From Megaleporinus macrocephalus (Eukaryota; Chordata; Actinopteri; Characiformes; Anostomidae), in NCBI GenBank assembly GCA_021613375.1, contig CM038722.1, positions 22,636,607-22,700,606 on the forward strand: a stretch of DNA of 64,000 bases, in the 5' to 3' direction. Positions 49,061 through 58,461 of the stretch are shown piece after piece. A model generated the notes under the pieces. That model did not search any database. It was not told the DNA's origin and saw nothing but the letters and a program-made list of their open reading frames with translations. The position numbers and the translations under genes were made by a program. Every line of letters starts with the position of its first letter. Within the stretch, counting starts at the first letter, position 1.

Positions 49061-49180
49061 GCGCCCGCCCACTGATATATTAACCAATCAAATTACAGCA
49101 CATCTTCTCACTAACCAATAGGAACTCGGGTATTGGTGATTCCCTCAGTTTCTCCTACCCGCCCACTTCAGGTGTCAACA
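49061..49180 (+). promoter_or_regulatory. TATA-less f8a promoter with CCAAT and GC boxes
   Basis: GC-box-like GCGCCCGCCC at 49061-49070 and ACCCGCCCAC at 49157-49166 flank three CCAAT boxes: 49084-49088, 49115-49119 and inverted 49132-49136. This is typical of a broadly expressed housekeeping promoter (NF-Y and Sp1 type sites by consensus). No TATA box is seen. The f8a start codon follows at 49181. Confidence 0.6.
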
Positions 49181-52100
49181 ATGGCAGCGGAGGGAGATTT
49201 CCTGACGCGCTACCGAGCAGTGTCTAACAAGCTTAAAAAGTAAGAGCTTAACTGTATTTATCTATGGCGGAGGTATTTAAGCATGACTTTAACTTTATAA
49301 TAATGCTGCACTTGTTCATTATTACCACCGTTTAATAAAACGGTAGCTTTTAAAGCGAACAACAATTCGCTAGCTACTAGCTAACTTAGCTAGCTGCCCT
49401 GGCCATTATAAATGTTGAAGTCATAGTCAGCTACTGTAACGTTACTGAAAGACGCTCTTTACCTTGTAAAGCAAAGACCAACAGATTCTACTGTGGCAGT
49501 AACTTACAGTAATCTGATATTTATGTAAATCAAAGCCGGATGAACTAGCCAGTTAGCCAGCTAGCTCCCCGGTCGCCTCTCTGCCTGGTCGGTGTGGTAA
49601 TTGACTTGCGCACAGCCAAACCAAAATGATTCGTATTAACGTTATATTTGTCATTTTGTCCTACTTAAAGACGTTTCCTTCGAAAGCCCAACGTCGCTGA
49701 AGCAAGCGAACAGTTCGGTGAGTTACTTTTGTTAGCTAGGTGCTCATTTGAAATGATAAACACCAGCTCCGTAGTTATACTGATATGCTGTCATGTCCAA
49801 AGCTCGAGTGTGCAGTCTAATCCTGTCATGTCGTTTCTCTTTCCAGGCCAATTAGCTAAAGAGCTAAAACAGCAGGACTGTCTTCAGTATGCAGCCTTCT
49901 GTAATCTGGCTATGGCTCGGTAAGTACTCATGCAACAGCATACAGACACCCACTGATGGTGCTCCTCTTGTTCACGGGGGCATTTAAGTGCACGCAGCTT
50001 GTGTAATTTCTATAGAAAGGCATTGTCAATAGAAAGGGAACTACAGCTTAGAACTGAAGGTCTAATGTCAAATGTCAGTTAGAGGGACATAAAGCCCTTC
50101 CACATTGAGCTGAGGAGCAGCGGATGTGCGATCTGAATGATGGAGCTCCGCCTGATATCTTTAAGTTGGATTACCCACAAATACCCTTGTTTTCTTAGAG
50201 AGGTGAAAGCTGATATTGAATGAAAAAGTGTCTACAAATCATTGGACATATAGTGTACTACTTATCTATTAATGATTAAAACCTGCTACCCCAGCTCTGG
50301 AATAATAAACATGCAATATTTTTATGTTATTTATGGCTAATACTTGAGTAACCCCTCCTACGTTTTAGGGGACAAAGTATATGATCTCTCAGCAAAATAG
50401 TGGGTTATTTAAGTTATTATTTGTTTCTTTGAGCATGCTACATCAGTAATGTTATCATTATGTTATCTGCAGGTGTGAGCAGACTCTGTTTAATGCACCG
50501 GGAGAAGCCTTGGCTTTGACTGATGCAGCTCGACTTTTTCTAGCCTCAGAGCGTGAGAACCGAGCTTTGCAGGCTCCGGGCTTTGATGAGCACCTGCAGG
50601 CTGCACTTAACTGCTACAGCTTTGCCATAAAGGTGTCATTATTATTGTTATTATTATTATTATTATTATTCCCATATTTCAGTTCACCTACTAAATAACT
50701 AATAACAGAACTCAGCTGTGAAGCACCTCTGCTTGTTACACCCCAGCACATGTGTAAGTGGACTTGAAGGAATCTGTCTCTTCATAAAGCAGTTCTGTGA
50801 TGCTTTCAGGTCTATATTGAGATGAATCAGCCCGTGATGGCTGCCAGTCTTTCCCTTGAACTTGGCCATGCTCTCAGGGTAAGAATGAAGAATGTTGGAC
50901 CTCTGTAGGCTACATATGGATTCCATTTGTATATAAAGTGCAGACATATATTTCATCTTTTCCATGTCTATGTGTACAGGAGATGAACAGGCCTGGGGAG
51001 GCGATAGTCCACTTTCAGAGAGCTGCAGAGCTTCAGACTCAGACCCCTATTGAGTCTCTGTTGTCTCTATGGGAGATGGCCTCCTGCAAAATACTGACCC
51101 GTGAGTACAGAATTAGAAAGCAGACTCATAAAAATAGCAACAGTTCAGACAAAATCTTTAGTGCTTTGAAGCTTGTTGCCTTGAATTACAGGACACGCAT
51201 GCTGTCCACATTATGGTGGGCGAGTTTACAGTTCACTACAGTGTGATGCTGAAGAAGCTGCATATTTCAGGAGACTCTACTTGCCATGGCAACAGTCAAA
51301 TAATGTTTGATTTTTTGATTGACAGGTGATTATGATGGTGCACTTGCTGTGCTTTCGGACATGCAGATTATGTGTCAGGAGAGGGGGCTGCAGCTTCCTG
51401 GCACAAACACCCCTGTTGGTGAGAGCATAATGCATTCTACTACCAACATAGTCTTTAGTTATTTGTTGTCTCTACATTTTAAGTACATTACCTAAACAGT
51501 ATACATGTATATCTTTGCTGTTGTTACAAACAAAATCTAATTAGATTATATATCAAAACTTTCTGAACCAGCCCTAGTGTTTCATTAAACATCAAATGTT
51601 TACATAAAGTTAAGTTATCAGTGGGACAAGCTATCATTGAGACGTGTTAAGAGATATTCTGAATAGTAGAGCAGTAAGGTTATGAATGCATTTGAACTTT
51701 TAGATATACAGTCAGCAGCAGAATTATTAGCAGCCATAAAAATGTAGGGAATCATAATAAATAAACAGTATATACGCCGATCAGCCATAACATTAATACC
51801 ATCCTCTTGTATCGGCACACATTGTCCATTTTATCAGCTCCATTTACAACACAGGTGTACTTTGTAGTTCTACGCTTGCAGACTGTAGTCCATCTGTTTC
51901 TCTGTTTACTTTGTTAGCCCACTTTCATCCTATTATGCAATGATCAGACCCCCTTAAAGACCACCACAGAGCAGATATTGTTTGGGTCATGGCTGTCAGT
52001 GTCACTGCAGTGCTAGCAATGATCCACCTCCCTATTAGTACCTGCTCTGTGGTGGTCCTGTGAGGTCCAGACTATTAAAGAACAGGGTGAAAGGGGATAA

Positions 52101-55100
52101 ACAATGTATACAGAGAAACAGTTGGACTACAGTCTGAGATTATTGAACAACAGGGTGTTCCTATATAGGAAGTGGAGATGATAAAACAGACAGTGTGTGT
52201 AGATATAAGGAGGTGGCTTTAATGTTGTGGCTGATCTGTGTATAATGATTAAAGTGTTCCTTAAGATGTTTGGAGAGATTGCTTTAGTGTAATATAAATT
52301 ATTTTAATGTCATTTGTCATTTACGTGTTGCCAAAAATCTGGATTTACATTAAGGCTTCAGTGTATATTATGCATTGTACAATCTTTATATGCCCTGCAA
52401 ATAAACTCATGGGCTATTTAATTTTATTTGGAACAGTGAAATAATTTTTTTTTTTTTTTAAGAAACTTTATTTCAGATATTGATGGATGAAAGGCTGTTA
52501 TACACAGTACACACTGTTATATATGAGGAACTGCTAAATGCTTTTTTTCTTCCTAAGGTGCGTTTATGGACATAATAGCAAAATGTGAAATCTCCAGGGT
52601 ACTCCTGCTCATGCTGCTTGAGGTAAACCTAAATTGATAGGTTCTATTTGTATGACATTATGAAGCCATTATAAATCATCTTAAGATAACTCTTAGACGT
52701 GTCTATGTTATGGTTATGTTACAGTGAGCTATAAAGCTAGTGGCGCTGTGGGTAAACAAAAGTTGTGAAAGTGTCTTGGGGATATTTTTGGGAAATCAGG
52801 CTCTTCTTTTTGCAGCTTGCACAAACAACACTACCATTATTTGTGACTCACACACACACAGGATTCATGAACACAACCCATAGAAGCATCAAGAAGTACT
52901 TTAGGCTTTATTGGTTGAATAAAATCTAAATATACTCTTATTTACCACACATTAGCCCAAGTAAGTGAACATGTATGGGCTGACCGGGGCTAGCTTTAAG
53001 TTTATATGTGCAGTCAATATTTAGTCTGACAGATTCAGACTGTATTCTTCTTTGTCATAGAATTAACTACATAGATTAGCTGTTACTTAACTAGGATATT
53101 TGTAAGCTCTAGTTTGAGGCTACAAGCAACATAATAAACATGACATTTGAAAGATTTAGTAATTTGCTGTAGCACTGTGTTATGTGACTAAACATCCTTG
53201 TTGTGGTAATGCTGTAAGCTACATCTAGGATGGTTTAATTTCTACTGTCAGTGACTTTATCAGTTTAATCAGTTTTATCAGTTTTCAGAATTGAAAACTT
53301 AGACTCGGGGGCAAAGCAGTGCTACTGGAATAAGTTCAAACTGTTGAAAACATGGTTCTCAGGTTAAATTAAAAAATGGCTATTCAGGTATCAGTTATGT
53401 ATTTGAAATTAAACAAACTTTAAAATAACATTTGCATTTATCAACAGTTAAATAGTTCATAATTAACATTCCTAGTGAATCTGTAATGTGCTACTGCGGT
53501 CTCCATCTATATAACCTGGCATTTGTGTTAGCCTCCCCCACAGAAGCTATTGCCGGAACATGCACAGACACTAGAGAGGTACGCCTGGGAATCCTTCGAC
53601 TCACACAGTCAAGGTAAGAGTGTTCACACTTTCTGTTGACATTAGTCTTGAGTTATCTTATCACAAGTGGGCAGTCGTATATGTGTGTCTGGCATTTCCA
53701 TGGGTCTCAAGTGCATCGCTAGTGGCCAACTTTGATTAGATTAGATTAACTGGAGGATGTGTATGTTTGCTATACAGTCTCTCACTTGGAGGAAAAGGTG
53801 TACAGGATGTTGACCTTTTAGATCTCAGGCTTTGCAAACACATACACAAATCCTGGAGCAAATCAAGAAAGAAGGTGCAATCAGCTACTTGTGTCTCTGT
53901 TGTCATCATGCTGTCCTTCAGTGTTGTTGTGGATGCTTTAGGACACTAACATGCACTCTACAATAGTGAAGTGGCTTTGTGTGTCCCTGACTACCTCAAA
54001 AGGTGGTTTACGTGAGCAAGTCACAGTGTCTCCTTAATCTTTAGCGGTGTAAAAAAAATATCAAAATATGGAATATCGGGGTATTATTTTTGGTGATACT
54101 GTATCAATTCTCAAAAACACAGTATCGATACACAGATTCCTGGCAGACAGTGAATCAGTGTGTGTTGTGTTTAAACCCCTGGCCACTAGATGGCAGTGTA
54201 GTTATCAATTTTTAGCTCCACTCCAACATTAACAAGCAGCACAAGGGTGCAATGCTATTATAAGCATTGACAAACCTGTTCATACAGTGGTGTGTTTTAA
54301 TAGTAAGATCTAAAATATCACAATATATCACTTTGCTTCCAATATCGCAGTATATCATACATATTGTATCGCCGTGTTCTTGCCAATACACAGCCCTAAC
54401 AATTTCACAGCTGCTAACACAAGGGACACACAGGTCCCACGTGTCTCAAAAGCAGTGCTAAAAGTTTTAGTCACCTTGGGAAAACATTTGACCGACTTGT
54501 GAGTAATGGATTGTTGTTCAGCTGAAGGTAGGCCTGTACAGTGAAACTCCGTGAAAAGTGATTCAGTGAAAAGCAGTGATTGGTTTGTGTCTCCTTTGCA
54601 GAAAGCTGCAATGTCAGTATTGCAAAGTCCAATATCTCAACATACCAAACAGCAAAGTGTGCAGCCCAAAGAGAATAGAACGTGCATTGTTCATTATGTG
54701 TTCTCTCAATGTGTGGCAACACTTAACTTGTTTTCTTGCCTTTTCAGTGAACTTCCTCCCAGAAGATGTCTTCCTCCTGCTGCAGTCTGTGGTGGCAAGT
54801 TATTTTCTTTAGCCATATCTTGCTTGGATCTAATATATGAAACCTGCTGGATCAGAACTTGTAATGTATAAATAGTGTTTAAAACTTGGGGATGACTGGT
54901 ATAACTATGGATGTCTATGGATTAGCTAACCATGCATAGAGCTTACTTCATACTTCACAGTGTGGATGGATAGCTTTAACAGTGACCGCTGTTTTGCAGA
55001 TGGCATGTCAGGAAAAAGATACAGAATCTCTCAAGTCCCTCCAGACAGAATTATGGTGAGTTGCCAGCACTTGGTTAGGCTAATCATAGACCTCAGGATG

Positions 55101-55686
55101 TAGATCCTGATAATAATTTAAAGCAATGTAGGTTATGATTCTTTAGGGAATGATTCAGTGTACTGTGTCAGATTTCACTATAGTTGGGTTCAGTTGGTTT
55201 GTGATGATATCAGGAATTATTTTTAAGAATATAGTAAATACACATACGTGACTAGAGATCCTGTTTACACTGTTGTGCAGTGTAGCCTGAGAATTTAATC
55301 AGTCAGTTAATTCCAGACTATCCTTTGGATAGATACATCACTATCCATTGGCGTATAGAGATTAGTCTTCACTCCCTCTTTGATTAGATGGTAATGGCAT
55401 ATTCCAACAGTTCTTGGACATTGTATATTTTATAAAGCATCTGTTTTTCCTTGACATTTCTGGCTTCTCCTGTTCAACCCATTGTGTTTGCCCCCCTCTC
55501 CCACTCGCTGTCTCCATACTTCCCTCCATCTCTGGTTCTGTTCCTTTTTTGCTTCTTTGTTTTCATTGCTCGTTTGCTTACACCCTCTCTCTCTCTCTCT
55601 TCAGGCCTCTTCTCACTGCAGAGCAGAATCACCTCCTCCACCTTGTAGTCCAGGAAAGAATCACCCCCTCTGGTCAGGGAGTTTAG
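49181..55686 (+). CDS. f8a: F8A / HAP40, 40-kDa huntingtin-associated protein (12 exons)
   Basis: Exons: 49181-49239, 49671-49717, 49847-49919, 50473-50632, 50810-50878, 50980-51100, 51326-51418, 52558-52622, 53532-53613, 54748-54794, 55000-55055 and 55605-55686. The sum is 954 nt, giving 317 residues and TAG. Diagnostic segments shared with human HAP40 as I recall it are [33 protein letters not shown] and the C-terminus [13 protein letters not shown]...SPSGQGV. HAP40 is an all-helical TPR-like protein that binds and stabilises huntingtin and acts as a Rab5 effector on early endosomes. Human HAP40 is longer (about 370 residues) mainly through a proline-rich insert and an N-terminal extension, both absent here. 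All introns are GT-AG except intron 10, where GTGGTG is followed by GCAAGT, a GC-AG donor. Using the upstream GT instead would drop one valine. The start codon lies just after a CCAAT/GC-box promoter and precedes GDFLTRYR, aligned with the mammalian N-terminus. No factor VIII exons are in the window. Confidence 0.93.
50228..50262. mobile_element. Tc1-type terminal repeat fragment in f8a intron 3
   Basis: AAGTGTCTACAAATCATTGG followed by ACATATAGTGTAC resembles the worn terminal repeat at the end of the remnant at 23960-24605. Only this end was found. Confidence 0.45.
51772..52243. mobile_element. MITE with 24-bp inverted ends in f8a intron 7
   Basis: Left end ATACGCCGATCAGCCATAAC (then ATTA) matches the reverse complement of the right end (ATACACAGATCAGCCACAAC). 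The 472-bp interior has no open frame and includes TGCAGACTGTAGTCCATCTG and its inverted counterpart. A truncated relative lies at 62815-63060. Confidence 0.82.
52623..53531. other. f8a intron 8, nothing recognised
   Basis: A 909-bp intron with AT-rich sequence and a short run of TTATCAGTTT words near 53255-53285. No element ends or exon-like frames were seen. Confidence 0.45.
54041..54399. mobile_element. hAT-type MITE in f8a intron 9
   Basis: Starts TTAGCGGTGTAAAAAAAATA. Its right end, read in reverse, is TTAGGGCTGTGTATTGGCAA. Internal words ATACTGTATCAATTC and GTATATCATACATATTGTAT are typical of a common fish hAT MITE. It carries no coding capacity. Confidence 0.6.
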
Positions 55687-56055
55687 TTCAGTCCAGTCAT
55701 GCACACCCCCCCATACAGTCTCTCTCTGTGAAACGTTCCTTTCACAATGCCTGGCGCATTTAGTAAGGGAGGTTTACAGAAGGTCAGTGATAGAGCTGCT
55801 GAACTGTACATGTGTATAAACTGTGCTTTGTTATTGAACACTTAACTTTCACTTCAACTGATACGTCGACAAAGATGCGGAAAGGAACCCAGACCCAGAC
55901 AAAATGGCTGCCCGAAACATGAATCTTATCTGTTCGTCCTCCATCTTGATATCATGTATGTTATTCATTTTGGATGGTTACAATTTTGAATGATTTGGTA
56001 AAGAGTTTTATTATTTATTTGAAACAAGTCACATGAGATATTGACTATTGCTGTA

Positions 56056-56061
56056 AATAAA
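56056..56061 (+). terminator. Polyadenylation signal AATAAA of f8a
   Basis: Canonical AATAAA 370 bp after the f8a stop, in CTGTAAATAAAGTC, followed within about 25 bases by a T-rich run. It gives a plausible 3' UTR of about 390 bases. Confidence 0.6.
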
Positions 56062-57861
56062 GTCAAGTAGTAATCGTAGTCACTTTTTTTTTATTGGTGA
56101 TTCTTGAAATGCAGTTCCTTCCTTACACTTCATTTGCCATTTCCCACACAGCTCATGCTAAACCGAGTAAAAGTGAAAATGACACCCATTTCACATGTGA
56201 TCTAAGATTGAGGCTGGTCCAAAAAGAACCGTTCTAGGAACATCATCAGATAACCTTACCTAATAAATTCATTTAACTTGAGCGATGTTTTCTGGAGTGG
56301 TTTACACATCTTATTAAAATGTATAAGTCCACGTTGCTCTTTGTGTTAAGTGAAGGCTTTATGATGAACAGACAAACAGAAATGTTCCAAAACGATTTGG
56401 CCCATATGCTGATATTTAGTTATTGTGATAAATGATATCACACAGTGTCACAAAGTGCTTTTCTGACTTTAATCTGGATGCAGTCAGAACCTTAAAGAAC
56501 ACTGCACTAACTGCATATTTCATTACAAATCGAGGATCATTAGAATTGTTCGTAATCATAGTTTTGATTGGCTATGTAACATACAATACATTTGAAGGTT
56601 TCTGAATTATATTTTTACGTTAAGGGACAAGTTTCTGCCAGCAATGATATATTAACTCGTTTCTTTCTTGGTTTAAAATCAAGGTGCTCAGTGTAATCAC
56701 ACAACCATGTGAACATTCATGAGCTTTCACAACAGTGGTCTTTAGAACAGGTATGGCGATAGCAGGACCGCAACGATGAAAGACTTGTCATGTTGCAATC
56801 ACCTGGTGATGCGCTGTCCTTCTTTTTCACAATGTTGTAAAAGCATACAATTAACAAGGTGTTAGAAAGCCTGTAGACTCAAAGTAATCTTTCTGTACTG
56901 TGTTTACTACTCACATTCAAGTTTAAGACACACAGAAAGTTTTTGCAGCACCAGACTGTAAAGTAAGTTCACAGAAACCATTGCTCTTGTATTGGCCCTG
57001 AGCCCATATCTGATATATCTCTATTTAAAAATAAATAAATATTAATTAAATAAAAATATTAATAAAAGACATGATGTAACATAAATACACTTCAGATGTT
57101 TGGATAGTGAGCAAAAGAAGACCAGTGCAAAAACGTACAACACAGTATGCGGTGACCATAGAAAGTATTGGTGGCTCTACAAACAAATGCTCTTGGATCT
57201 GTATCTTTAGGTATTCTTTTAAAACTACATTCTTATAATATCCATATATGATTTATATATATATTTACATTTCATCTTTATATACACATACTAGATACAT
57301 CATCTTTACATCTTGTTTTGCATAACCCGCATCTTAGATTCCTACTTTGTAGTCCCACTTCACTTCCCTATTAAAAGATATCAACTATACATAGAAAACT
57401 GGCAAGCTCCAGTTAACATAATGCAAATCAAATTTTGCTAAATCATCACAGGCTTTCATTTGTCTTTTGCCATCTTAGCATTTATGGACGGAGTATTCCT
57501 TTCATCTTTATCTTTTTACTTTTTGGCCCACCTTTGTTTTGCCTTTTACTATTTCAGATTTCAATGTTTAAGCTTTTTATTTTTTACACCCAGTACAGTA
57601 AAATCTTTGAACACAGTTGAGTGCTTCATTAATGTAGTACTTGATTAACTACTTATTCTGCTGAGGAAAAAAAGCTTGTGCTATGAGTGTCGACGATTCA
57701 TCATTTCCATGACTTGTCATCCTTGGAAGACTTTTAAATTGTTTTTCACGTCAAACCAAACTGCCTCAGCTTTTTTAATATGCCACATGAGCCTTCTGTT
57801 GAAGTGCTTGGTGGGTTTTCCTTATAAAAGACTCTGTATGGTATATATATGTACTACAGAC

Positions 57862-58042
57862 ACTGAGCAAAAACAGAAATGCAACACTTTTTACTGAAAC
57901 CCCACAAAAAGCTGGGTGAAGAAGACGGCTGTCTGCCTATAGCAGCTGACATATCTGTATGAAGAAATCCTGGATTTGTTTTGCTCAAACTTGGGCAGAA
58001 TGGGAGCAAAACCAAAAGTGTTGCATTTCTTTTTTCGCTCAG
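57862..58042. mobile_element. Short MITE with inverted ends
   Basis: ACTGAGCAAAAACAGAAATG with CAACAC at the left matches the reverse complement of GTGTTGCATTTC...CGCTCAGT at the right, arms of about 30 bp. The 181-bp element has no frame. It lies about 420 bp beyond the EMP-like stop codon and so may be in its 3' UTR. Confidence 0.75.
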
Positions 58043-58461
58043 TATAAGTAATTAGTATAGCAACCTACACACTATGACACTGATGTATTGGTGGTCTGAG
58101 GATCAGCCAACCCATAGAGACAGAAGACACCAAAACATTAAAGTCCAGTTTGCTAAACATTGGTTTGACTTCAAAGTGAACCTAAACAGAGTTTTCAGTT
58201 GAGTGTAACTACTAATCTAGTATTTTGGTGCGAATTCTTTTCGCCCTTGTTTGAATCTAGCCTGGACTTTTCCCCTGAAGAAACACTTCACCCGAAAGGC
58301 TAATGTGGCTAACAACAAATGAAAGCTAACAGAAACTTGCTAACCTGATTGTGTGTGCTAACTAGCTCTTACTAGCTTTCATCCATTCTTGACAAAGTTA
58401 GCATTTTTAGACAAAGTAGTTCCTATAATCTTTTTCATGGCTTAATCCAGTGATTTGAGAT

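Larger units (their letters stand above)
55687..58461. other. Convergent intergenic region (3' UTRs of f8a and the EMP-like gene)
   Basis: f8a runs in from the left and the EMP-like gene from the right, so both 3' UTRs lie here. The f8a signal is at 56056. A minus-strand AATAAA at 57576-57581 might serve the other gene, but the distance (about 880 bp) makes this uncertain. No further gene was recognised. Confidence 0.5.
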
